A stretch of DNA of 64,000 nucleotides, taken from Yanghanlia sp047501535 (GTDB lineage: Bacteria; Pseudomonadota; Gammaproteobacteria; Burkholderiales; Burkholderiaceae_B). The notes under the pieces are model-generated. The model was not told the origin of the DNA. It saw nothing but the letters and a program-made list of their open reading frames with translations, and ran no database searches. Both the position numbers and the translations under genes were made by a program. Position 1 is the stretch's first letter. Each line of letters begins with the position of its first letter. Positions 16,838 to 24,204 of the stretch are shown here, piece after piece. The stretch spans positions 62,001 to 126,000 of the forward strand of contig NZ_JAZDRJ010000012.1 of NCBI RefSeq assembly GCF_047501535.1, given 5' to 3'.

Positions 16838-17816
16838 GGCGTATATGGATATGAAATTGTTGACCATTCTGGTGGATATCATCGACGCGGGAAACCTCAG
16901 CGAAGCGGCACGACGTCTGAACATGACTCGTGCGAATGTCAGCTATCACCTAGGTCAGCTGGAAAAGTCGGTGGGGGCGCAACTGGTCAGACGCACGACT
17001 CGCCGCGTTGAACCCACCGAGTTGGGGCTTATGCTTTATCGGCACGGGATTCGGTTGCGCCAGGAACTGGCCGCCGCGCGCGAATCTGTCGAAAGCCTTA
17101 GCCGCTTGCCAAAAGGCAAAGTCAGGTTGAGCGTTCCCAGTGGGTATGGGAAGTTTGTCATGACTCCCTGGCTGCTGGAATTCAAGCGGTCCTACCCGGA
17201 TATCGTGCTGGAAGTCAGGTTTGAAAATGCAGTTGATGATCTACTGCGTAAGGAAATTGATATCGCCATACGGATTCTGCCTTCGCCGCCGGAAAACCTG
17301 GTGGCCCGGCAAATGGGCCGAGTGCGGTATCTGGCTTGCGTCTCAGCGCAATATGCAGAACAAAACGCGCTGCCAGAGCAGCCGGGTGATCTGAGCAGTG
17401 CGCCTGTTATCACCGCCGTGGCCACCAGCGCTGATTTGCAGCCGGGCGTATCTCATGGGGGAAATTTCCCGCTCTCGGGTGTGCAGGGAAGAGGGCTGCA
17501 GCTCTTCGCCGAGAAGGAAGGGCAGAACGAGGTGGTCCTATTGCACCCTACGGTCATTTCCCGTGATTTCCCGTTTCTGCGCGATGCCACGCTTGATGGC
17601 CTGGGGGTGGGCTTGCTTCCCGACTACATGGTGCGCGGTGACATTGCCCACGGCAGGCTGCTCACCGCGTTAGATGCCTGGCAATTGAATATCTATGGGC
17701 ACAATATGTATATGTTGTATATGCCTGATCGGCATCGCTCCCGCGCCTTGTCCATTCTGACCGCTTTCATCATGGAAAAGGTGCAGGCTGATGGCCTGCT
17801 CAACACCGGGAGCTGA
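16836..17816 (+). CDS. LysR-family transcriptional regulator
   Basis: About 326 residues from ATG 16836 (an alternative ATG at 16845 is also plausible; the longer TTG start at 16830 overlaps a repeat). The N-terminal winged helix-turn-helix covers about residues 8-65 (IIDAGNLSEAARRLNMTRANVSYHLGQLE in several pieces), followed by the two-lobe effector domain. It diverges from the Bug receptor gene and probably controls it and perhaps the CoA-transferase. It converges with the RNA ligase gene, whose stop is only 25 bases away. Confidence 0.9.
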   Translation: MAYMDMKLLTILVDIIDAGNLSEAARRLNMTRANVSYHLGQLEKSVGAQLVRRTTRRVEPTELGLMLYRHGIRLRQELAAARESVESLSRLPKGKVRLSVPSGYGKFVMTPWLLEFKRSYPDIVLEVRFENAVDDLLRKEIDIAIRILPSPPENLVARQMGRVRYLACVSAQYAEQNALPEQPGDLSSAPVITAVATSADLQPGVSHGGNFPLSGVQGRGLQLFAEKEGQNEVVLLHPTVISRDFPFLRDATLDGLGVGLLPDYMVRGDIAHGRLLTALDAWQLNIYGHNMYMLYMPDRHRSRALSILTAFIMEKVQADGLLNTGS

Positions 17817-17840
17817 ACGCCCGCTAATTGCCAGAAATAA

Positions 17841-18530
17841 TCAGTACCCCGTCATTTTCAGGCGGTTCCATTCAATGGCCCGCTTGCGCCAGTGGACATC
17901 AATGGCCTGGGTGAAATCGTGGCGGACCAGCTTGGCGCGGCCCAGGCACCAGTCGTCGTTTTCGCTGCGCAGCACCAGCCCTTCTAGGGGGCCGGGGCGG
18001 AAGCGGCTGGTGGCGGCCTCTACGTATTGCTTGACTTCATCGACCGTGACTTTTTCAGTGAACAGATGCGGCACGGTGACCAGGCCCGCTTTGGCGGCCA
18101 GCGCGTTGCGGCGGCGCGTGCTCCAGAAGCGTTCCGCCTTCCGATCGTAAACGTCGAAAACCATGAACCAGTCAGGTAAAGTGGCGTAATCCAGGGAGTG
18201 TCGGGCGGCACACCATTCGCCAAAAATGATGAGGTCCGGGTTGAGCACGGCCTTCAGGCTCTCGCCATGCTGCATCGTCCAAGCAGGTAGACGGCTGAAT
18301 TGCCCCACATAGGGCTCGATCAGATATTGGCCGCGGTTCTGGGCGCGCAGACTGCCGTCGGGCGCCAGAGAGAAACCCACGTTGGCGCCGTCGAGCTTTT
18401 CTTCTGCGACGACTTCATTCTCGAGCAAGGCGGCGATTTCATCATCGGTTAACAGCTTGTCGTCGCGTGGCGCGCCTTCGCCAAGCCAGGCGATATGAGG
18501 AGTTTGGGGAAAGCGGAAAAATTCAGTCAT
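17841..18530 (-). CDS. RNA ligase family protein
   Basis: A 229-residue single-domain nucleotidyltransferase. Motif I is EEKLDGAN with nucleophile Lys45; a motif Ia-like Arg66 is in AQNRGQ; motif III is FGEWCA with Glu105; motif IIIa is MVFDVYD (123-129); motif IV is LEGLVLR with Glu183; motif V is AKLVR with Lys200. These match the RNA_ligase (Rnl2-like) fold that activates 5'-phosphate ends with ATP and seals nicks or breaks. There is no OB or C-terminal specificity domain, so it is a minimal ligase. Its ATG lies within the 3' end of the PIN-like gene (8-base overlap), the third gene of an ATPase-PIN-ligase operon. The expected role is sealing RNA cut by the PIN protein, or modifying RNA ends, which is inference. 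Confidence 0.82.
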   Translation of the reverse strand: MTEFFRFPQTPHIAWLGEGAPRDDKLLTDDEIAALLENEVVAEEKLDGANVGFSLAPDGSLRAQNRGQYLIEPYVGQFSRLPAWTMQHGESLKAVLNPDLIIFGEWCAARHSLDYATLPDWFMVFDVYDRKAERFWSTRRRNALAAKAGLVTVPHLFTEKVTVDEVKQYVEAATSRFRPGPLEGLVLRSENDDWCLGRAKLVRHDFTQAIDVHWRKRAIEWNRLKMTGY

Positions 18531-19083
18531 GTTCGATGGCGGGAAGTAGGGTAGCAGCAGGCGCTGCCGGAATGGGTTGTTTTGGAAACTTGTTGCGGTA
18601 GAAGCCGCGGGCGTCGGCTGGGCATAGGAATTCTACCCGCACACCATATTCAGCCAGCGTAGGCCACCAGTCCAGCCATTTGCAGTCGGCAGCCTGCCAT
18701 ATAGGTGGCTTTTCGGGGTGGGCGTGTGCCGTAGCGGGAAATTTGCGATCAGGCGCGTCAAAACGCTGTTGCAGATCGTCGCAGGGAAACTCCGCAAAAT
18801 GTTCAGGCTGGGTTTCCGTAATGCTGACCATTTCAACGTGCATGGGGTTACCCACGTTACGCAGCAGCCATTTGAGGAAAACATCACCCACCCCTTTTGG
18901 AGGCGAAATACTCGTCTTGTGCTGGTATTCGCCCAGTATGTGATAGGCGTCGTCAATGACGGTGACCCCCTGCGCTTGCATGGCTTGCAGGTGCTCCACG
19001 CAGGACTGCACGCATGCTTCGGAGATATCCGCGTGCTGACCGTTGGCGACCAGCAGAACATTGGTGTCAATGACGGCCTTCAT
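18523..19083 (-). CDS. PIN-like nuclease domain protein
   Basis: A 186-residue protein beginning MKAVIDTNVLL, the standard first strand of a PIN domain with Asp6. Other conserved acidic residues fit a PIN metal site: Asp44/Asp45 and Glu52 in DDAYHILGEYQ, Asp112 in DRKFPA, and Asp133/Asp138 in AADCKWLDWW. PIN domains are metal-dependent RNases, typical of toxins and RNA-processing enzymes. It overlaps the upstream ATPase gene by four bases (ATGA type) and the downstream RNA ligase gene by eight, so the three proteins are probably made together. No antitoxin gene is present, so control may come from the ATPase. Confidence 0.72.
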   Translation of the reverse strand: MKAVIDTNVLLVANGQHADISEACVQSCVEHLQAMQAQGVTVIDDAYHILGEYQHKTSISPPKGVGDVFLKWLLRNVGNPMHVEMVSITETQPEHFAEFPCDDLQQRFDAPDRKFPATAHAHPEKPPIWQAADCKWLDWWPTLAEYGVRVEFLCPADARGFYRNKFPKQPIPAAPAATLLPAIEHD

Positions 19084-20489
19084 GGCTGTTGCCCGTTGCC
19101 GGAGTTTTCAGTGGCCCGAGCCTGGCGCCGCTTGGCGATTGCGGCCTGTGTACGGGCGGCGATATCTGCCATTTCGTCACCGAAGAAGTTTTCCGGCCAG
19201 TTTTCGATTTCGCCGTATGCGTTCAGCCGTAATGGTTCCAGTTCGGATGCGCTGTTTGATCGGCGGCAGAAGTATACGGCGACATCTTCAGCGGCGATAC
19301 CGCCTTCGGCAATCCGGCGCTGGATACGGTTCAGCAAATGTTCTGAATGGCTCTCCACGACAATCTGCACCCCCCGAGGCTGCCCATTTTCGTGGGCCTG
19401 TACCGCAGCGATCAGCGCATCAGCCAGTTCGGCCTGAACTTGCGAATGCAGGTGAACTTCGGGCTGTTCCATCCAGACCGTGGTGTTGGGCTGACAGTAG
19501 AAAGCCTGCACTAACACCGGCAGAATCTGCGAAACACCAAACCCGACATCGGTGATTTTGACTTCATTGGCCTGTGGGTGGGGGCGCACCATGACTTCGT
19601 ATTCTTTGCGCCCGGCGGCAATCGGCCGCACGGCAAAGCTCGAAATGATGCCCAGGCGCTGCAACCAGTCGGCAATGCAGGCGTCAAAGCGTTGTTCGGG
19701 CAGGCCCGGGCCGTAGGCAATCATTCGTTGCTGCTGGGTGGCTGCCAGCAGGGCGGCGATGGTCTGTTCGCCGCGCTGGCCTACGTCCTCGGGAGCATCC
19801 CCCGACCATGAATAAAGACGACGTGGAGATTCTCGCAGAGGCCCCAGGTGGTGCAAGCCATGCAGCATGGCCTCGGTCGCCAGCGCGAAGTCGGTTGCGA
19901 AGTCGGCGTTCTCATAGCGAGCCCGGGTCTGGTCAGAAAGCCGGTAGAACTTGTCCGGTGACTGCAGAGGGCGGTCATGGTCGGCGTTCTGTTTCAGTGC
20001 ATAGCCTTTGCTGTGCAGGCTGGCTTGCCCGTTCTGATGCAACTCGTAGGTAAGCTGCATGCGGGGGCTCTTGTTTTCACATAGCGTGTAGGACATCAAC
20101 CGAACTTCAGGCTGGGCGTGTGTATCGGCCGTCAAGCTGACTTCCAGTTGCAGCTCGTCGCCTTGCACATGTTGCCGCGTAACCGGATCGTGAACGGTTA
20201 GCGGGTGGTCGGGGCGCCAGCCGAAACTGAAGTGCAGGGGTTGCGACAGGTCGTTGTTATGCAGGCATTCCTGAAAAGAGCCCAGTTCAACAAGCGAACG
20301 GTCGTCGCCCAATTGCAAAGGCCGGCGCCGGTCGCTGGACAGAGCGGTCTGTTTCATAGCCAGAAGCAAATGCCCGAGGCTGCTTTTGCCGCTGCTGTTG
20401 GCTCCAAACAGAATGGTGAGTGGGGCGAAATGAGTCTGGCCTGTGTCTTTCCAGGCTTTGAAATTCTGGATACGTAACGAAGTCAGCAT
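19080..20489 (-). CDS. AAA/ABC-type ATPase with DUF3696-like C-terminus
   Basis: A 469-residue SMC/OLD-type ATPase. It starts MLTSLRIQNFKAWKD, with Walker A GANSSGKS at 29-36. The signature-like DVGFGVSQILP is at 314-324, Walker B is VWMEQPE with Glu341, and the switch His381 is in VVESHSEHLL. The C-terminal NAYGEIENWPENFFGDEM (about 423-440) is typical of DUF3696 proteins. Similar ATPases act as sensors or regulators in nuclease-linked phage defence (OLD, RloC, PrrC-like, PARIS). It heads the operon with the PIN-like and RNA ligase genes, four-base overlap with the former. Unlike OLD proteins it has no TOPRIM domain; the nuclease is encoded separately. Confidence 0.85.
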   Translation of the reverse strand: MLTSLRIQNFKAWKDTGQTHFAPLTILFGANSSGKSSLGHLLLAMKQTALSSDRRRPLQLGDDRSLVELGSFQECLHNNDLSQPLHFSFGWRPDHPLTVHDPVTRQHVQGDELQLEVSLTADTHAQPEVRLMSYTLCENKSPRMQLTYELHQNGQASLHSKGYALKQNADHDRPLQSPDKFYRLSDQTRARYENADFATDFALATEAMLHGLHHLGPLRESPRRLYSWSGDAPEDVGQRGEQTIAALLAATQQQRMIAYGPGLPEQRFDACIADWLQRLGIISSFAVRPIAAGRKEYEVMVRPHPQANEVKITDVGFGVSQILPVLVQAFYCQPNTTVWMEQPEVHLHSQVQAELADALIAAVQAHENGQPRGVQIVVESHSEHLLNRIQRRIAEGGIAAEDVAVYFCRRSNSASELEPLRLNAYGEIENWPENFFGDEMADIAARTQAAIAKRRQARATENSGNGQQP

Positions 20490-20697
20490 GAGTAAGTCGT
20501 TCTGGGTAAGGGGGGCGAGCGCGCTAGACGTAATACAAACAAAGTGTAACCGGATGAGGCCGGATGGGATGATTCAATATGTTTGGCGGGCGGGGGGCGA
20601 GGTGGCGAAGCATAAAACAGTGTTTTACTAAGGGTTGTCCCTGCAATGAGTACCAAAATAGTTCACAATTAATGATCTCTCAATTGGAGTTGGTTTG
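20490..20697. promoter_or_regulatory. divergent promoter region of the ATPase-PIN-ligase operon and serA
   Basis: About 208 bases. CCGGATG occurs twice (20550-20556 and 20560-20566), ten bases apart, about one helical turn, a possible regulator site for the minus-strand operon. The serA side has GGAG eight bases before ATG 20698. No clear consensus promoter is visible for the ATPase operon. Confidence 0.35.
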
Positions 20698-21897
20698 ATG
20701 GCACGTATTGTTTTATTTGAGAACATCCACCCAAGCGCGCGCGAAGTATTTCAGGCTGCCGGCTATGAGGATATTGTTACCCATGCTGCGGCCTTGCCGC
20801 CGGAGTCTCTGAGCGAGGCGATCCGGGGCGCACATGTGCTGGGTATTCGTTCCCGCACCCAGATCGACGCCGAGCTTCTGGCTCAGAATCCAGATCTGCG
20901 GGCTATCGGTTGTTTTTGCATTGGTACCAACCAGGTAGATCTGGACAGCGCGCTCTCTCATGGCGTAGCGGTCTTCAATGCACCGTTCTCGAATACGCGC
21001 TCAGTGGCTGAAATGGTGGTGGCTGAAGCGATTCTGCTGTTACGGCGTATTCCCGAAAAAAATGAAAGGGTGCATCAGGGGTTCTGGGACAAAACCGCAG
21101 AAGGGGCCTACGAAACGCGTGGCAAAACCCTGGGTATTGTCGGTTACGGAAATATTGGTTCTCAGGTTGGTACGTTGGCCGAAATGGCCGGCATGAATGT
21201 GTTGTTCCACGATGTGGAAGCGCAGTTGCCGAGGGGGAACGCCAAGCCTTGCGTATCTCTCAAGCAATTGCTGACACAGTCTGATGTGGTGACCCTGCAC
21301 GTGCCGGGCGGAAAACGTACAGAAAACCTCATCAACGAACAGACGATTGCCGCCATGAAGCCGGGCGCTGTTCTCATTAATGCGTCAAGGGGCACAGTGG
21401 TTGATATTCATGCCCTGCATTTGGCTTTAAAGAGCGGCCACCTGAGCGGCGCGGCGCTGGATGTCTTCCCCGTGGAACCCAAGAGCCGCGACGAGGCACT
21501 GGATAGCCCATTGCGCGGCATGCCCAATGTGATTCTCACGCCTCATATCGGCGGCAGCACGCAGGAATCCCAGGAAAATATTGGTCGGGAAGTGGCAGAA
21601 AAGCTTGTGTCCTATTTACAGACGGGGGCGACCAAGGGTTCGGTGAACTTCCCGGAAGTCGCGTACAAGGAACGTACCGGCGACTCGCGTATCTTGCACG
21701 TCCACCGCAATGTGCCCGGCGCCATGGGGGCTCTGAGCAGCGTGGTGGCCAATCATGGCTTGAATATCGTCGCCCAACACTTGCAGACGCGCGGCCCTAT
21801 CGGCTATGTGATTTCGGATGTGGAAGGCGAAGTCAACGACGCAGTGATTTCGGAACTACGTTCCAACCCGGTTACGGTGCGCTGCGAATTGGTCTGA
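20698..21897 (+). CDS. serA: D-3-phosphoglycerate dehydrogenase
   Basis: A 399-residue enzyme of serine biosynthesis that oxidises 3-phosphoglycerate with NAD+. The start at ATG 20698 is preferred over TTG 20695 because GGAG is well spaced. The Rossmann motif is GIVGYGNIGSQVG (about 146-158), the catalytic His lies in HIGGSTQES, and INASRGTVVD is the substrate-binding Arg region. An ACT-like regulatory domain (about 328-399, RILHVHRNVPGAMGALS) suggests serine feedback, as in the E. coli-type enzyme. Its last 94 bases overlap the 3' end of the convergent NsrR-like gene. Confidence 0.95.
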   Translation: MARIVLFENIHPSAREVFQAAGYEDIVTHAAALPPESLSEAIRGAHVLGIRSRTQIDAELLAQNPDLRAIGCFCIGTNQVDLDSALSHGVAVFNAPFSNTRSVAEMVVAEAILLLRRIPEKNERVHQGFWDKTAEGAYETRGKTLGIVGYGNIGSQVGTLAEMAGMNVLFHDVEAQLPRGNAKPCVSLKQLLTQSDVVTLHVPGGKRTENLINEQTIAAMKPGAVLINASRGTVVDIHALHLALKSGHLSGAALDVFPVEPKSRDEALDSPLRGMPNVILTPHIGGSTQESQENIGREVAEKLVSYLQTGATKGSVNFPEVAYKERTGDSRILHVHRNVPGAMGALSSVVANHGLNIVAQHLQTRGPIGYVISDVEGEVNDAVISELRSNPVTVRCELV

Positions 21898-22304
21898 TCC
21901 GCAACTTTGGCCGGCAGAATGTCGGCCAAAGTATAACGATCAAGGTGGGTGAGAAACTGGTCTAACGCACCTTGCATAATACCGGTCAGCTTGCACTGGC
22001 CGACCAGCACGCAGTCGGTTTGCCCGCCCAAACAGGCCACAATGGCCAAATCATTTTCCATGTCGCGTACCACGGCACCAAGCGATATTTGCTCAGGTTC
22101 CCGCGCCAGGCGCATGCCGCCATTCTTGCCCCTTATGGTTTCCACCCATCCCGCCTGGGCCAGACGGTGGGTGATCTTCATAAGGTGGGGTTCTGAAATA
22201 CCGTGCGCTCGAGCGACCTCTGCAATCGTGCACAGCCGTTCCCGGCGGTTGCCTAAATACATAAGCAGGCGCATGGAGTAGTCAGTCATTGCAGTCAGAC
22301 GCAC
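21804..22304 (-). CDS. nsrR: NsrR-like Rrf2-family nitric oxide-sensing repressor
   Basis: A 166-residue Rrf2 regulator. I choose GTG 22304 because the family consensus start (xRLTxxTDYxxRxLMYL) begins exactly there (VRLTAMTDYSMRLLMYL). The winged helix covers about 1-80. Three Cys at 91, 98 and 104 (CLGGQTDCVLVGQC) and Asp8 fit an NO-sensitive [4Fe-4S] cluster as in NsrR. It is the last gene of the haemoglobin-nnrS-nsrR operon, and a perfect inverted repeat in front of the operon is its likely target. The ~35-residue Ser/Thr-rich tail after LADILP is unusual and lies in the 94-base overlap with serA. Confidence 0.85.
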   Translation of the reverse strand: MRLTAMTDYSMRLLMYLGNRRERLCTIAEVARAHGISEPHLMKITHRLAQAGWVETIRGKNGGMRLAREPEQISLGAVVRDMENDLAIVACLGGQTDCVLVGQCKLTGIMQGALDQFLTHLDRYTLADILPAKVADQTNSQRTVTGLERSSEITASLTSPSTSEIT

Positions 22305-22380
22305 AGCGCTCTCCTGTTCTGTAAAACGAAAATGGCGCTTCGATTCTTCACTACGGTTGTATGAAGCGCCAAGGGGTGAA

Positions 22381-23628
22381 TCAGCGCCGCGCCACAGTAG
22401 GGATGGGGGCGTCGGACGGCCTAACGGTTTTGGGCATTGCATCCGCCCGTGGCGTGATCAGGATGGGAATATAGCGGTATAGATAAAGTGCCATAGCCAG
22501 TACCCATGCCGTCGCGGTTGCGTGCAACAGGGGACCGGCAAATGAGGTGGGAAGCAGGGCGGCCAGGCGCAATACTACTGCCACTACCATGAGCCAGTAG
22601 CTGGCGAGCATGGTGTTGTCCAGCGCTAACGGGCGCCCTGTATGGCCCAACGCGGTGCGCGTGACCATGCCGATAATCAAAACGGCAAACCCTCCCATTC
22701 CGATGATGTGTATATGGGCGGCATCACGCATCAGGAAGAAGCCCCCCATGCCAAGCAAGTGCATGGCGGCGGCCAACAGGCCCAGCGCCAACCCCAGATA
22801 CCCCAGGTAGAGAATCCACAGCATAGGCTTATGCAGGACGGACAGAGGCTTCCAGCGCCAGACTTGGTACAGGCCGATCAGCCCCGCAATGGCCAAGCCA
22901 ACTGCCATAACGACATCCAGCTTGAATAGCCCCGCCGCAATGGCCACGCTACCCACTACAAGCTGTACCCGGCCGCTACCCGCCAGCATGGGGATGTCCA
23001 GCCCTGGGACCATGCGCCCGGCAAAGAAGGGTATCACCCGTCGTGCAATCAGTATGGTGAGCACTGCCATAAACAGCATGCCGGTGTTAAAGCGTTCGAT
23101 CACCACCAGGTAATCGCCTTTAAGCGTGGCCAGTAGGAAGAGGATGTTGCTAATACCCAGGCCGAGCACCAGCAGGGGGATGCCGTAGTTGCGCTTGCTC
23201 TTGCCTTTGATCATGACTTGCATGAGCCTGCGGGCGCTGTAGCCGAAGAACAAGCTTTCCAGAGCCATACCAATAATGAATGCGGTTTCCCCTCCGGCGA
23301 GGTAGGCGATGCGGGCCCCCAGCCACATAAGCGTAATCACTGCCAAGGGCTTGCCTTGCATCGGGTTGAAGCCCGTCCAGGTGGCGCTGGCGGTCAACAG
23401 GAAGCCCACCGCTATGGTCGCGATAAAGCCCCACAGCATTTCGTGTGCATGCCAGGCCACTGCAAAGAAGGGGGCAGGAATCAGACTGGGGGTGAAAACC
23501 CAGATTGCCACTGAAACTAAAGCCCAGGCGCAACCGCAAATATAAAGGGGGCGAAAAGCCAGGCTGAGGAAAACGGAAAGGTCCGGCGCCGGACGCGTCG
23601 CGGCTGCGTCGCGCGGGGGGGTATTCAT
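22381..23628 (-). CDS. nnrS: NnrS family haem-copper membrane protein
   Basis: A 415-residue protein with about 12 membrane helices. It has the NnrS pattern of conserved His in membrane segments (AVAWHAHEMLWGF, DAAHIHIIGMGGFA). NnrS proteins protect cells from nitric oxide stress and are usually controlled by NO regulators. It overlaps the stop of the truncated haemoglobin gene by four bases and is followed 76 bases later by the NsrR-like gene. The three genes make a compact NO-response operon. Confidence 0.92.
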   Translation of the reverse strand: MNTPPRDAAATRPAPDLSVFLSLAFRPLYICGCAWALVSVAIWVFTPSLIPAPFFAVAWHAHEMLWGFIATIAVGFLLTASATWTGFNPMQGKPLAVITLMWLGARIAYLAGGETAFIIGMALESLFFGYSARRLMQVMIKGKSKRNYGIPLLVLGLGISNILFLLATLKGDYLVVIERFNTGMLFMAVLTILIARRVIPFFAGRMVPGLDIPMLAGSGRVQLVVGSVAIAAGLFKLDVVMAVGLAIAGLIGLYQVWRWKPLSVLHKPMLWILYLGYLGLALGLLAAAMHLLGMGGFFLMRDAAHIHIIGMGGFAVLIIGMVTRTALGHTGRPLALDNTMLASYWLMVVAVVLRLAALLPTSFAGPLLHATATAWVLAMALYLYRYIPILITPRADAMPKTVRPSDAPIPTVARR

Positions 23629-24026
23629 GATTTAAGCTCCTGCGGCATGCGGTTGGGGTCGCGGTTCAGCTGGTAGCCGAACCAGAGACTGCGTGCGATA
23701 CGGCGAGCCAGTTCATCCGCCTGGTTGGCCATGTCGCGATTGGGAAGTTCGGAGGTTGTCGTGTGGAAGAGTTCCAGCCAACGATGGAACATTGAAGCGT
23801 CCAGGTCAGGTAATGCCACATGCTTGGGCATGGGAGTGCCGCTGTAGGTACCGGAACCGAGCAGAATCGAAGACCAGAAACGCACCATGATGTCCAAGTG
23901 CAGGGGCCAGTCGTCGATATGCTGATCAAAGATGGGACCCAGCACGGGATCGGCCTGGATACGCCCATAGAACTGATCAACAAGCTGGCGAATTTCTTCA
24001 GAGGTGCAAAGGTCGGGGCGGGCCAT
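23625..24026 (-). CDS. group III truncated haemoglobin
   Basis: A 133-residue globin. Tyr20 in the B helix (QFYGRI), the aromatic pair near 50-51 (VRFW) and a likely proximal His69 in PMPKHVALPDLD fit group III truncated haemoglobins, which bind O2 and NO and may detoxify NO. It is the first gene of the operon with nnrS and nsrR. The likely NsrR operator lies only about 20 bases upstream of its ATG, so a bound repressor would block transcription. Confidence 0.88.
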   Translation of the reverse strand: MARPDLCTSEEIRQLVDQFYGRIQADPVLGPIFDQHIDDWPLHLDIMVRFWSSILLGSGTYSGTPMPKHVALPDLDASMFHRWLELFHTTTSELPNRDMANQADELARRIARSLWFGYQLNRDPNRMPQELKS

Positions 24027-24046
24027 GGATGCAAAGTAGAGGTTTA

Positions 24047-24069
24047 AAGATAACTTTGATAGTTATCTT
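24047..24069 (-). promoter_or_regulatory. NsrR-type operator of the NO-response operon
   Basis: AAGATAACT (24047-24055) and AGTTATCTT (24061-24069) are perfect 9-bp inverted arms with a five-base spacer. The 23-base length and the AAGAT...ATCTT ends match the known NsrR site form (two 11-base halves around one central base). Position and neighbouring nsrR gene support the call. Confidence 0.8.
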
Positions 24070-24204
24070 AATAAATGGTGGGTGTGGCGTCAATGCGATG
24101 GGCGGGAAAAGTGACGCTCGTGAGAAATCTTGCAGCAATAATGTAATTTTATGTAATATATAAAGTCGGAGTGTGTGTATCACTTCATTGAGTATGGAGT
24201 CACA

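Noticed and set aside
20443..20631. 62-codon plus-strand frame upstream of serA
   Set aside because: Opposite the ATPase start, no ribosome site and no protein-like pattern.
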